Assembly (NCBI GenBank): GCA_041674865.1
Contig: JBAYUX010000008.1
Span: forward strand, 1-35,065
DNA: 35,065 bases
Reading direction: 5' to 3'
From: CALREA01 sp041674865
Lineage (GTDB): Bacteria > Patescibacteriota > Gracilibacteria > UBA1369 > UBA12463
Shown: positions 8,250 to 16,168 of the stretch, in pieces
Position numbering within the stretch: position 1 is the first letter of the stretch
How the letters are laid out: every line of letters begins with the position of its first letter
Position numbers and translations under genes: made by a program
Notes under the pieces: generated by a model
Seen by the model: the letters and a program-made list of their open reading frames with translations, nothing else
What the model was told of the DNA's origin: nothing
Database searches by the model: none

Positions 8250-8918
8250 ATGGGAAATAAAATCAATCCAAACATACTCCGATTAGGCAACTACCGAACT
8301 TGGGACTCCAAGTGGTTTGCTAAAGGAAAAGAGTTCACGAAGATTCTTCACCAGGATTTAAAACTCCGAAAGTTGATCGAAGTACGACTCAAGGAAGCTG
8401 GATTATCCCGAATTGAGATTCTCCGAAGTGCAAACAACGTAACACTCAACATTCACACAGGTAAGCCAGGAAATATCATCGGAAAAGGTGGTACGGCAGT
8501 AGAAGATATGAAGGTAGAGCTCGAGAAACTCACAGGAGAAAAGTTCCTTATCAACATCAAAGAAGTTAAAAAGCCAAATCTTGACGCAAAACTTGCCGCA
8601 GAAATCGTCGTTCAACAGGTTGAAAAGCGAGTTTCCTACCGACGTGCAGCAAAGATGCTTATCGACAAAGCTCTCGAATCTGGCGCTCTCGGAGCAAAAG
8701 TACTCTTGGCTGGTCGTCTCAACGGAGTTGAAATTTCACGAAGTGAGTTCTTCACAAAAGGAAAAGTTCCACTTCAGACAATCCGAGCCGACATTGACTA
8801 CGCTTCTATTCCTGCGCACACAGCCTACGGAATTATCGGTGTCAAAGTCTGGATTTACCGAGGAATGGTCTTCAAGAAAAAGCAGACAGAAGAGATGATC
8901 ACTCGAACAGCAGAATAA
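8250..8918 (+). CDS. rpsC: 30S ribosomal protein S3 (uS3)
   Basis: The protein has 222 residues. It starts MGNKINPNILRLG, and the KH-domain motif GKPGNIIGKGG is intact. The C-terminal domain contains GIIGVKVWIY. S3 forms part of the mRNA entry channel and its helicase activity. The length is normal. Confidence 0.98.
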   Translation: MGNKINPNILRLGNYRTWDSKWFAKGKEFTKILHQDLKLRKLIEVRLKEAGLSRIEILRSANNVTLNIHTGKPGNIIGKGGTAVEDMKVELEKLTGEKFLINIKEVKKPNLDAKLAAEIVVQQVEKRVSYRRAAKMLIDKALESGALGAKVLLAGRLNGVEISRSEFFTKGKVPLQTIRADIDYASIPAHTAYGIIGVKVWIYRGMVFKKKQTEEMITRTAE

Positions 8919-8956
8919 TTCACCTACATACACTTCTCCCCTAAACTCTTACTATC

Positions 8957-9376
8957 ATGTTGTCACCAAAGAAAACTAAATTCAGAAAAAATCACCGAAT
9001 GCGAGGTCATGCAAATGGCTTAGCAACAAAAGGTAACACTCTCGTCTACGGAAGCTTTGGACTCAAGGCAACTGAGGCTGGAGAAATTACTTCTCGACAG
9101 ATTGAGTCTGCTCGTAAGACAATGGCTCGATTCACAAAGCGTGGTGGACGTGTCTGGATTCGTATCTTTCCTGACAAAGTTGTCACACGAAAGGCTGCTG
9201 AAGTCCCGATGGGTGGTGGAAAAGGTGAACCAGAATTCTTCTGCGCACAGGTAAAAGCTGGAACTGTCCTCTTCGAGATCGATGGTCTCCCAGAGAAACA
9301 GGCTAAAGAAGCTATCACACTCGCATCACACAAACTTCCAGTTACGACACGATACATCAATAAAGAACTTATCTAA
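8957..9376 (+). CDS. rplP: 50S ribosomal protein L16 (uL16)
   Basis: The protein has 139 residues and starts MLSPKKTKFRKNHRMRG. The RGGRVWIRIFPDKVVTRK block and PMGGGKGEPEFF are diagnostic. It organises the A-site tRNA region of the large subunit. The start is fixed by the invariant N-terminus. Confidence 0.98.
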   Translation: MLSPKKTKFRKNHRMRGHANGLATKGNTLVYGSFGLKATEAGEITSRQIESARKTMARFTKRGGRVWIRIFPDKVVTRKAAEVPMGGGKGEPEFFCAQVKAGTVLFEIDGLPEKQAKEAITLASHKLPVTTRYINKELI

Positions 9377-9394
9377 ACCTTCCAAACACTCCCC

Positions 9395-9682
9395 ATGAAA
9401 TACGCAGAATATACCAAAATGAGCCAGGAGCAACTTGCAAAAGAACTTATCGTAGCTCGAAAATCACTTTTCGACATCAGCTACCAGGTACAGAATAAGC
9501 AATCCAAAGCTAATCACGAGATCAAAGCCCTTAAAAAGTCTATCGCTCAGCTCTTGACCGCATTGAACACTGGAAAGACAGCAAATAAGCTTGAAAATAC
9601 AGAAGAAACAGTGCAAAATGCACCGGCTAAAAAGGAAAAAGCTGTTAAGGCCCCACGAAAAGCTAAAGCTAAGCAGGCGTAA
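9395..9682 (+). CDS. rpmC: 50S ribosomal protein L29 (uL29) with C-terminal extension
   Basis: The protein has 95 residues against about 65 usually. The N-terminal two-helix domain (SQEQLAKELIVARKSLFDISYQ) matches L29; residues about 64-95 are an added Lys/Ala tail. L29 sits beside L23 at the tunnel exit. The order L16-L29-S17 supports the call. Confidence 0.93.
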   Translation: MKYAEYTKMSQEQLAKELIVARKSLFDISYQVQNKQSKANHEIKALKKSIAQLLTALNTGKTANKLENTEETVQNAPAKKEKAVKAPRKAKAKQA

Positions 9683-9711
9683 CCCAATAAACTCTCTCTA
9701 ACTTACTTCAT

Positions 9712-9954
9712 ATGCGAACAGTCACAGGAACAGTCACGAGTAACAAGATGAACAAGACCATTGTTATCACCGTCGACTCATACAGAACACACGAGAAGTA
9801 CCACAAGAAATACAAGGTATCGAGCAAGTTCTATGCTCACGACGAAAATGGCCAATACAAGATTGGCGACACCGTCACAGCTTATGAAACAAAGCCAATA
9901 AGCAAGCTCAAGCGATGGACAGTCACTCCACCAACCGTAACAACTACAAAGTAA
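9712..9954 (+). CDS. rpsQ: 30S ribosomal protein S17 (uS17)
   Basis: The protein has 80 residues with an OB fold. GTVTSNKMNKTIVITVDSY and the KYHKKYKVSSKFYAHDE block match S17, an early 16S binder. The C-terminal PISKLKRW is typical. The length is normal. Confidence 0.97.
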   Translation: MRTVTGTVTSNKMNKTIVITVDSYRTHEKYHKKYKVSSKFYAHDENGQYKIGDTVTAYETKPISKLKRWTVTPPTVTTTK

Positions 9955-9981
9955 TACCAGAAGTAATTCTCAAACCTACCT

Positions 9982-10350
9982 ATGATCCAAGATAAATCAC
10001 AACTCGTTGTCGCAGATAATTCCGGAGCTAAAATCGTAGCTTGTTTCAAGGTTCTTGGAGCATCAAAGCGACGATATGCAGGTGTAGGCGATGTTATCGT
10101 CGTCTCAGTCAAGGAAGCAACACCACGAGGTATCGTAAAGAAAAAGGCTGTTGAACGAGCCGTAATCGTTCGAACAAAGAAGACAATTGCTCGTAAAGAT
10201 GGTTCTTACGTACGCTTCGATGAGAACGCCGTAGTTATCGTCAACAAAGAAGGAGAACCTAAGGGTACTCGTGTCTTTGGACCAATTGCACGTGAACTCC
10301 GCGAACGCGGTTTCCAAAAGATTATTTCTCTTGCCCCAGAAGTCGTATAA
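9982..10350 (+). CDS. rplN: 50S ribosomal protein L14 (uL14)
   Basis: The protein has 122 residues, exactly the family length. It starts MIQDKSQLVVADNSGAK and ends with the conserved RERGFQKIISLAPEVV. It contacts 16S helix 14 to form an intersubunit bridge and is the docking site of the silencing factor RsfS. Confidence 0.98.
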   Translation: MIQDKSQLVVADNSGAKIVACFKVLGASKRRYAGVGDVIVVSVKEATPRGIVKKKAVERAVIVRTKKTIARKDGSYVRFDENAVVIVNKEGEPKGTRVFGPIARELRERGFQKIISLAPEVV

Positions 10351-10363
10351 ACACTCCCCTACT

Positions 10364-10687
10364 ATGAAATTGAAACTCAACGATAACGTTATCGTCATCT
10401 CCGGAAAAGACAAAGGAAAGAAAGGAAAGATCATGAAACTTGATAATGCCAAGAACACGATCGTTGTTGAAAAAATCAACATCCGAACACGACACATGAA
10501 GAAGACTCAGACAGAACCTGGTCAGATCGTGAAATACGAAGGTCCAATCAATGCGTCAAATGTACAGGTTCTCGATCCAAAGACTGGAAAACCAACTCGT
10601 GTTGGTTACAAAGTAGTCGGAGGTGAAAAAATCCGTTTTGCAAAAGCATCTGGCGAACCACTTCCTTCATCGAAATCTACTAAATAA
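10364..10687 (+). CDS. rplX: 50S ribosomal protein L24 (uL24)
   Basis: The protein has 107 residues. The KOW motif GKDKGKKGKI lies at its N-terminus. I chose ATG 10364, 13 bases after the L14 stop, because homologues begin MKLK...DNV; the frame is also open upstream into L14. L24 is an assembly initiator of the large subunit. Confidence 0.96.
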   Translation: MKLKLNDNVIVISGKDKGKKGKIMKLDNAKNTIVVEKINIRTRHMKKTQTEPGQIVKYEGPINASNVQVLDPKTGKPTRVGYKVVGGEKIRFAKASGEPLPSSKSTK

Positions 10688-10695
10688 TTTTCTCC

Positions 10696-11274
10696 ATGAA
10701 ATTCGCAGCAAACTACAAAAAGAACATCCTCCCAGCACTCCAGAAGGAGCTCGGAAAGAAAAATCCAATGGCTGTACCACAGATTAAGTGCGTAAAAGTT
10801 CACGTAGGTATTGGATCAATTATGACTCGTGGAAACAAAGACTACGAAAACGTTATTGCAAACGTTGCAACAATCAGTGGCCAGAAGCCAGTTGTAACAA
10901 AGGCAAAGAAAGCTATCTCTAACTTCAAAACTCGTATCGGTCTTCCAACAGGTGTTGTTACGACACTTCGAGGAGAGAGAATGTTCGACTTCATCAACAA
11001 GTTGGTCAATGTCGTTCTCCCACGTGTACGAGACTTCCGAGGTATCAGTAAGCGCGCATTCGACGAAGGAGGTAACTACTCAATCGGTCTCAAAGAGCAC
11101 ACTGTCTTCCCAGAAATCAATCCAGACGATATTGAGAAGGCACACGGAGTTCAGATCACAATCGTTACAAGCGCAAAAAACAAAGAAGAAGGTTCAGCAC
11201 TCTTAACTGCACTCGGATTCCCATTCAAGAAAGACGAGCTTATCGCAGAAAAGAAGAGAAAGAAGAAGAACTAA
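10696..11274 (+). CDS. rplE: 50S ribosomal protein L5 (uL5)
   Basis: The protein has 192 residues. The blocks GQKPVVTKAKKAISNFKTR and RVRDFRGIS identify L5, which binds 5S rRNA and contacts the P-site tRNA. It begins only 8 bases after L24 and ends in a Lys-rich tail. Confidence 0.98.
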   Translation: MKFAANYKKNILPALQKELGKKNPMAVPQIKCVKVHVGIGSIMTRGNKDYENVIANVATISGQKPVVTKAKKAISNFKTRIGLPTGVVTTLRGERMFDFINKLVNVVLPRVRDFRGISKRAFDEGGNYSIGLKEHTVFPEINPDDIEKAHGVQITIVTSAKNKEEGSALLTALGFPFKKDELIAEKKRKKKN

Positions 11275-11316
11275 GCTTTATAACTCCTACACACTCCCCT
11301 ATTTTCTCATCCTACT

Positions 11317-11541
11317 ATGGCAAAAAAATCACGCATCAATAAGACAAATCGACTCAATGAAGCTTTTGCAAAGAGCAAGGCTGCAGGAACAAAGCCTGTC
11401 ATGCCAACACGTGTTCATAATCGATGCGCCCTCTGCGGACGAATTCACGGATACATGCGAAAGTTCAATATGTGCCGAATCTGTTTCCGAGAGAATGCCG
11501 TAAAGGGACTCATCCCAGGTCTCAAGAAATCAGCTTGGTAA
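11317..11541 (+). CDS. rpsN: 30S ribosomal protein S14, zinc-binding type (uS14)
   Basis: The protein has 74 residues. The zinc ribbon CALC (37-40) and CRIC (53-56) supplies four ligand cysteines, defining the short C+ paralogue. It has about 12 extra N-terminal residues relative to the 61-residue type. It assembles into the 30S head. Confidence 0.97.
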   Translation: MAKKSRINKTNRLNEAFAKSKAAGTKPVMPTRVHNRCALCGRIHGYMRKFNMCRICFRENAVKGLIPGLKKSAW

Positions 11542-11580
11542 TCATACAATCTACACTCAATTTATCTTAACGTTCCCCCA

Positions 11581-11955
11581 ATGACAGACCCAATAGCAGA
11601 CCTACTTACAAGAATCCGAAACGGCGCAGCTGCACGACACAGCAACGTCATCGTTCCATACTCACAAGTCAAAGAGAACATTCTCAAGATTATGAAGTCA
11701 AAGAACTATGTTCAGGACTACACAGTAAGTAAATAGGACCGAGAAATCGTTGTTACATTCAACGACAACTCAGTAAAAGCAAACTTCAAACGTGTAAGCA
11801 AACCAGGTCAGCGAATCTACAAGAAGTCTGAAGAAATCTTCCGTGTTAACAACGGTTTTGGTATCAGCATCGTATCAACTTCAAAGGGTATGATGACTGG
11901 CAGCCAGGCTCGAAAGCAAAAGCTCGGCGGAGAGATCATCTGCGAAATATTCTAA
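11581..11955 (+). CDS. rpsH: 30S ribosomal protein S8 (uS8) interrupted by an in-frame TAG at codon 52
   Basis: The frame from ATG 11581 to TAA 11953-11955 reads as a full S8 of 124 codons, starting MTDPIADLLTRIRNG and ending LGGEIICEIF. Codon 52, at 11734-11736, is TAG, between VSK and DREIVVTF. Both halves are well conserved, including VSTSKGMMT in the 16S-binding C-terminal domain, so there is no sign of decay beyond this base. No upstream in-frame start soon after the TAG would rescue the second half, since the next ATG is near the end. Explanations are a sequence error (one base from GAG, AAG or CAG), suppression of the amber codon, or a real lesion backed by a copy elsewhere. TAG serves as a normal stop in other genes here (21512, 22172, pyrF). 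Confidence 0.9.
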
Positions 11956-11957
11956 CA

Positions 11958-11981
11958 CTCCGAGCGAAGCGAAGGAGCTTC
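11958..11981 (+). other. Intergenic hairpin after S8
   Basis: Two alternative small stems are possible: CTCC (11958-11961) with GGAG (11974-11977), or GAAGC (11966-11970) with GCTTC (11977-11981). The C-rich stretch that follows has no T-run, so this is not an ordinary terminator. It resembles the hairpins after secY and S4 in placement. Confidence 0.35.
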
Positions 11982-12002
11982 CCCCGCCCCCTTATTAACA
12001 AC

Positions 12003-12008
12003 TATAAT
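12003..12008 (+). promoter_or_regulatory. Possible internal -10 box upstream of L6
   Basis: A perfect TATAAT lies 23 bases upstream of the L6 start in an unusually long (76-base) gap. No good -35 box is seen at 16-18 bases, so a promoter is only suggested. Confidence 0.25.
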
Positions 12009-12031
12009 AAAGCAAGTAATCTCAATACATT

Positions 12032-12583
12032 ATGTCACGAATCGGAAAACTACCAATCACAATCCCAAACGGCGTTACTGTTGATGTCAAAGGAACTCAC
12101 GTCAAAGTAAAAGGTTCAAAGGGTGAACTCGAATTCACTTTCCACCCACGAGCTAACATTCAGCTCGATGGATCAACCCTCAAGGTTGTACGAACAAGCG
12201 AAGAGAAAATCGACAAGAGTCTTCATGGAGTTACCCGAACACTTCTCTCAAACATGGTAGAAGGTGTATCAAAGGGATACAGCAAACAGCTTGAAATTCA
12301 GGGAGTTGGTTACCGCGCTCAGATGGCCGGATCAAAACTCACACTCTTCCTTGGATTCTCTCATCCTATCGAATTCAACGCACCAAAAGGTATTCAAATC
12401 ACAATCGATCCAGAAAAGAAAAACATCATCACTGTAGCAGGTATCGACAAACAGCTCGTCGGTGAAGTTGCTGCAAAGATTCGTGAATTCAAGAAGCCTG
12501 AACCTTACAAAGGAAAAGGAATTCGATATGTCGGAGAATACGTACAAAGAAAAGCTGGTAAAGCAGCTGCCAGCGCTAAGTAA
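12032..12583 (+). CDS. rplF: 50S ribosomal protein L6 (uL6)
   Basis: The protein has 183 residues and starts MSRIGKLPITIPNGV. The C-terminal signature PEPYKGKGIRY is intact. L6 supports the sarcin-ricin loop base. The preceding gap holds a hairpin and a -10-like box. Confidence 0.98.
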   Translation: MSRIGKLPITIPNGVTVDVKGTHVKVKGSKGELEFTFHPRANIQLDGSTLKVVRTSEEKIDKSLHGVTRTLLSNMVEGVSKGYSKQLEIQGVGYRAQMAGSKLTLFLGFSHPIEFNAPKGIQITIDPEKKNIITVAGIDKQLVGEVAAKIREFKKPEPYKGKGIRYVGEYVQRKAGKAAASAK

Positions 12584-12625
12584 CACTTATCACAACCGAA
12601 CACTCTCTAAATATCTAACAATACT

Positions 12626-12970
12626 ATGGACGCAAAAGCTACAACACGAAAACGACGACAGATTCGAATCCGAACTCGAGTCAATGGCACAAGCAGCCGA
12701 CCAAGACTCGCTGTCTTCCGAAGCAACACTCACACATACGCTCAACTTATTGATGACGAATCAAAGACAGTCCTTCTCGCTTCTTCTGACGTAAAGGCAA
12801 AGAAGACAGGAACAAAGACTGAAAGCGCAAAGAAAGTAGGTACAGAAGTCGCAAAACTCGCAAAAGAAAAGGGTATCTCCACTTGTGTCTTTGATCGAAG
12901 CGGATACAAGTATCACGGTCGTATCAAGGCTCTTGCCGAAGGTGCTCGTGAAGGTGGCCTCCAGTTTTAA
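12626..12970 (+). CDS. rplR: 50S ribosomal protein L18 (uL18)
   Basis: The protein has 114 residues. RTRVNGTSSRPRLAVFRSNTH and the C-terminal FDRSGYKYHGRIKALAEGAREGGL are diagnostic. It binds 5S rRNA together with L5. It has a normal length and position. Confidence 0.97.
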   Translation: MDAKATTRKRRQIRIRTRVNGTSSRPRLAVFRSNTHTYAQLIDDESKTVLLASSDVKAKKTGTKTESAKKVGTEVAKLAKEKGISTCVFDRSGYKYHGRIKALAEGAREGGLQF

Positions 12971-13006
12971 ATCAAACCTTAATCAATTCTTACCGTCCAA
13001 ATCACT

Positions 13007-13567
13007 ATGGGAAAACCACAAAATCGAAGATCAATGACACCAAGGGAGCCAAAAGAGTTTGAAGAAGAAGTTCTTCAGATCGATCGTGTTACTCGTGTGG
13101 TTGCAGGTGGACGACGTCTCCGATTCCGAGCAACAGTTGTTATCGGTAACCGAAAGGGCAAGGTAGGTGTTGGACTTGGAAAGGCTGGTGAAGTTGCAAT
13201 CGCAATTCAGAAAGCTATCGCCAAGGCAAAGAAAAGCCTCATCACAGTATCAATTGTCAAGAACAGCATCCCACATCCAGTTGAGCAGAAGTTCAAGGCA
13301 GCTATCATTATGATGAAGCCTGCTTCTGAAGGTACTGGTATTATCGCTGGTGGTGCAATCCGAAAGATTCTCGATCTCGCTGGCGTAAAGAACGTATTGA
13401 GCAAGCGATTTGGAACAACAAACAAGATTGCAAATGCACGAGCAACTATCATGGCTCTCAAGAAGCTTCAGCAGCCAAGAGCAACAACAACTGTTGCTAC
13501 AGCAAAAGAAGCTCCAAAGGCAGCTAAGGCAGGAACTACAGCTCCAAAAACTGAATCTAAAGAATAA
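13007..13567 (+). CDS. rpsE: 30S ribosomal protein S5 (uS5)
   Basis: The protein has 186 residues. The double-stranded-RNA-binding-like N-domain includes RVVAGGRRLRFRATVVIGNRKGKVGVG. A C-terminal Ala/Lys/Thr tail begins near residue 160. S5 shapes mRNA entry and decoding fidelity. In most bacteria L30 would follow; here L15 starts 22 bases later. Confidence 0.97.
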   Translation: MGKPQNRRSMTPREPKEFEEEVLQIDRVTRVVAGGRRLRFRATVVIGNRKGKVGVGLGKAGEVAIAIQKAIAKAKKSLITVSIVKNSIPHPVEQKFKAAIIMMKPASEGTGIIAGGAIRKILDLAGVKNVLSKRFGTTNKIANARATIMALKKLQQPRATTTVATAKEAPKAAKAGTTAPKTESKE

Positions 13568-13589
13568 TTTCAACTAAACTATCTCTATC

Positions 13590-14075
13590 ATGTCATCATT
13601 AGTAAACATCAAGCCATCACACGGATCTAAGCACTCAAAAAAGCGAGTTGGACGCGGAAACGGTTCTGGTCATGGATCAACATCAACCCGAGGTAACAAA
13701 GGTCAGAAGGCTCGAAGTGGTGGAAACATTCCAGCACGATTCGAAGGTGGACAGACTCCACTCGTTCGACGACTTCCAAAACTCAAGGGATTCAAGAATC
13801 CATCACGAGTTGAATTTCAGGTTGTCAACGTAAGCTCTCTCAACGTTTTCGATGACGGAGATACGGTTGATACAGCAAACCTTTACGAACGAAAGATCAT
13901 CAAAGACAAGACACTTCCGGTCAAGATTCTCGGAGGTGGAGAACTCACAAAAAAACTTTCTGTAAAAATCGATCGCGTTGTAGACGCTGCTCGTGCTAAA
14001 ATCGAAAGCGCAAAGGGTTCAGTACAAGAGCTCATGAAAAAAGAGCCTAAGACTGAAAACTCTCAAGAGGCATAA
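13590..14075 (+). CDS. rplO: 50S ribosomal protein L15 (uL15)
   Basis: The protein has 161 residues. The glycine-rich N-terminal extension, including HSKKRVGRGNGSGHGSTSTRG, and the RFEGGQTPLVRRLPKLKGF block identify L15, a late assembly protein of the large subunit. The C-terminus is somewhat extended. Confidence 0.97.
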   Translation: MSSLVNIKPSHGSKHSKKRVGRGNGSGHGSTSTRGNKGQKARSGGNIPARFEGGQTPLVRRLPKLKGFKNPSRVEFQVVNVSSLNVFDDGDTVDTANLYERKIIKDKTLPVKILGGGELTKKLSVKIDRVVDAARAKIESAKGSVQELMKKEPKTENSQEA

Positions 14076-14126
14076 AGAGTTTAAACCTGGCAGGCCTCGT
14101 TTTAATTTCTTTATCTCCCAAACGCT

Positions 14127-15425
14127 GTGACGAAATATCTTCTCCAAATCTGGAATTCCCGTGATCTTCGACAGAAGATTCTTTTTACCGTATTTGCTAT
14201 CGTCGTATTCCGATTCCTTGGACAAATCAGCATTCCTGGTGCAAACCTGGATGCCATTAAGGGTATTTTCACAAAGAATCAACTTCTCGGCGCTTTCAGT
14301 GCGCTTACAGGTGGAAGTGCAGAAAACTTCTCTATCATCTTGATGGGTCTTTCTCCATATATCAATGCATCCATTATTATTCAGCTCTTAACGGTTATCA
14401 TCCCAAGTTGGGAAGGTCTCTCAAAAGAAGGTGAAATGGGGCAACGAAAAATTAGTAAATATACTCGATGGCTTGCAGTTCCACTCGCTCTTCTTCAGTC
14501 ATACGGAACTATCATTCTTTTAAACACGCAGTCACAGGTAGCAATTGTTGAGAATATCAAGGATCCAAAGGTTATCATTCCTATCATGCTCACAATCACA
14601 ACAGGAACAATTCTCCTCATGTGGCTCGGTGAACTTATTAGCGAAAAAGGTATTGGAAATGGTATCTCAATCCTTATCTTCGCAGGTATCGTGAATAGTA
14701 TTCCTCAGTCTCTTGGCGCCAATTTACTTGTTGCTGGTCAAGATAATGGAAAATTAATTTCGTTCGTACTCATGCTTCTCATGACGGTCATTCTTTCCGT
14801 CGTCGTTATCCTGATTACTGAAGGACAAAGACGTATTCCAATTACCTATGCAGGTCGTGGAGTAAAAGCAGAAAATAGTGATGAAGCTGCGCTTCCAATT
14901 CGAGTCAATCAGGCTGGAATGGTGCCAATTATCTTTGCATTTGACATCATCTCATTTCCAACAATCATCTCCCAGTTCCTTCAGGGCGCTAAGACTGAAT
15001 GGGTCCGAAATGCCGCTCAGTGGTTTATCGCTCACTTTACGACATCTTCAATTGCCTACATGGTAATATATTTCCTCCTCAATATTCTCTTCACGTATTT
15101 CTACGTTTCAATCACCTTCAATCCAAAGGAAGTTGCCGAAAATATTCAGAAACGTGGTGGTTACGTTCCAGGAATTCGACCAGGAACACAGACAGCTGAA
15201 TATCTTGGAAAGGTATCCAATCATTTAAATCTCTTCGGAGGTATATTCATTGGCTTAATCGGTGTTATTCCTATGATATATCAGCGTTTCTTCCCAGGAA
15301 GCATTGGAAGTCTTCAGAGTGTCTTGAGTGGTGCTGGTATGATCATCGTTGTTGGTGTTGTACTTGATCTTATTCGTCAGGTAAACGCTCAGCTCATCAT
15401 GCACGATTACAAGAAGTTTTATTAA
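14127..15425 (+). CDS. secY: Preprotein translocase subunit SecY
   Basis: The protein has 432 residues, the usual SecY length. The signatures GLSPYINASIIIQLL in the plug/TM2 region, GIGNGISILIFAGIV and the cytoplasmic loop RRIPITYAGR are all present, along with the family's ten hydrophobic segments. It forms the membrane channel through which the lipoproteins and surface proteins of this window would be exported. The start is GTG at 14127, matching the position of family starts; no ATG fits. Confidence 0.97.
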   Translation: MTKYLLQIWNSRDLRQKILFTVFAIVVFRFLGQISIPGANLDAIKGIFTKNQLLGAFSALTGGSAENFSIILMGLSPYINASIIIQLLTVIIPSWEGLSKEGEMGQRKISKYTRWLAVPLALLQSYGTIILLNTQSQVAIVENIKDPKVIIPIMLTITTGTILLMWLGELISEKGIGNGISILIFAGIVNSIPQSLGANLLVAGQDNGKLISFVLMLLMTVILSVVVILITEGQRRIPITYAGRGVKAENSDEAALPIRVNQAGMVPIIFAFDIISFPTIISQFLQGAKTEWVRNAAQWFIAHFTTSSIAYMVIYFLLNILFTYFYVSITFNPKEVAENIQKRGGYVPGIRPGTQTAEYLGKVSNHLNLFGGIFIGLIGVIPMIYQRFFPGSIGSLQSVLSGAGMIIVVGVVLDLIRQVNAQLIMHDYKKFY

Positions 15426-15427
15426 CA

Positions 15428-15512
15428 GTGCGAAGCTTGCTTTAGCAAGCTGAAGCACCAGTCCAGCGACCGCTGGACACAAAATAATCGTTTGTGAAAC
15501 AAACACATTATT
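15428..15512 (+). other. Three consecutive hairpins between secY and adk
   Basis: Stem 1 pairs GTGC (15428-15431) with GCAC (15455-15458) and AGCTTGC (15434-15440) with GCAAGCT (15445-15451). Stem 2 pairs GTCCAGCG with CGCTGGAC (15461-15478). Stem 3 pairs AATAAT and GTTTGT with ACAAAC and ATTATT (15483-15512). Stem 3 ends 9 bases before the adk start. None carries a T-run, so processing, mRNA stability or control of adk translation is more likely than termination. Confidence 0.65.
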
Positions 15513-15521
15513 AGTAGGTTT

Positions 15522-16160
15522 ATGGACATTGTTCTTCTCGGAATTCAGGGCTCAGGAAAAGGAACTCAGAGTAAGTTTCTCCAAGATCAATATGGTCTTA
15601 TTTACTTTGAAACAGGCAAGGAACTCCGAAAACTTTCATCAGAAGATTCTGAATTAGGACAAAAGGTAAAATCCATTATTGAGGCAGGGCATCTCGTTCC
15701 AAGCGAAGTTGTTATGGATATCATCGCAGACTTTATGAGCAAACTACCAGAGGGCGCTCAGGTTTTATTTGATGGCATTCCACGAAAAAAAGATCAGGCA
15801 GAAAGTTTTGAGCAAGTACTGAAAGACGCTGGACGAGAGTTCACGTGTGTTTACATCACCTTGAGCAAGGAAGAAGCAATGAAGCGACTCACAACTCGAC
15901 GAATTTGCGAGAAGTGCAAAACAGTCTATCCGGCTATGTATACAGAACCAACATGTAGCGCATGTGGAGGAAACCTCATTACTCGATCCGACGACAATCC
16001 AGAAAGCATCCAGAACCGTATCAACGCATTTTTCAACGAGACAACGCCTGTCGTCGAAGAGTATCGAGCACGTAATATGCTCATCGAAGTCGCAGGTGAG
16101 CAGTCGATCGAAGATGTCACAAAGGAACTTTTCAGTAAACTCGACCCACTCCTCAAATAA
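15522..16160 (+). CDS. adk: Adenylate kinase, zinc-lid type
   Basis: The enzyme interconverts ATP + AMP and 2 ADP in the cytoplasm. The P-loop GIQGSGKGT is at residues 7-15. The AMP-binding DGIPRK (84-89) has Ile where most have Phe. The LID carries four zinc cysteines (129, 132, 145, 148) in the CEKC/CSAC pattern of Gram-positive and thermophile enzymes. At 212 residues it is full length. secY-adk-map is a conserved order. Confidence 0.96.
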   Translation: MDIVLLGIQGSGKGTQSKFLQDQYGLIYFETGKELRKLSSEDSELGQKVKSIIEAGHLVPSEVVMDIIADFMSKLPEGAQVLFDGIPRKKDQAESFEQVLKDAGREFTCVYITLSKEEAMKRLTTRRICEKCKTVYPAMYTEPTCSACGGNLITRSDDNPESIQNRINAFFNETTPVVEEYRARNMLIEVAGEQSIEDVTKELFSKLDPLLK

Positions 16161-16168
16161 ATCTTCCA

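Noticed and set aside
10105..10497. Minus-strand open frame of 130 codons over L14 and L24
   Set aside because: It is a shadow of two certain ribosomal genes.
11581..11955. Alternative genetic code with TAG as a sense codon
   Set aside because: TAG terminates at least three other genes in the window at family-typical ends, so a single internal TAG does not support reassignment.
12462..12794. Plus-strand 110-codon frame spanning the L6-L18 junction
   Set aside because: It is out of frame with both genes and made of their shifted codons.
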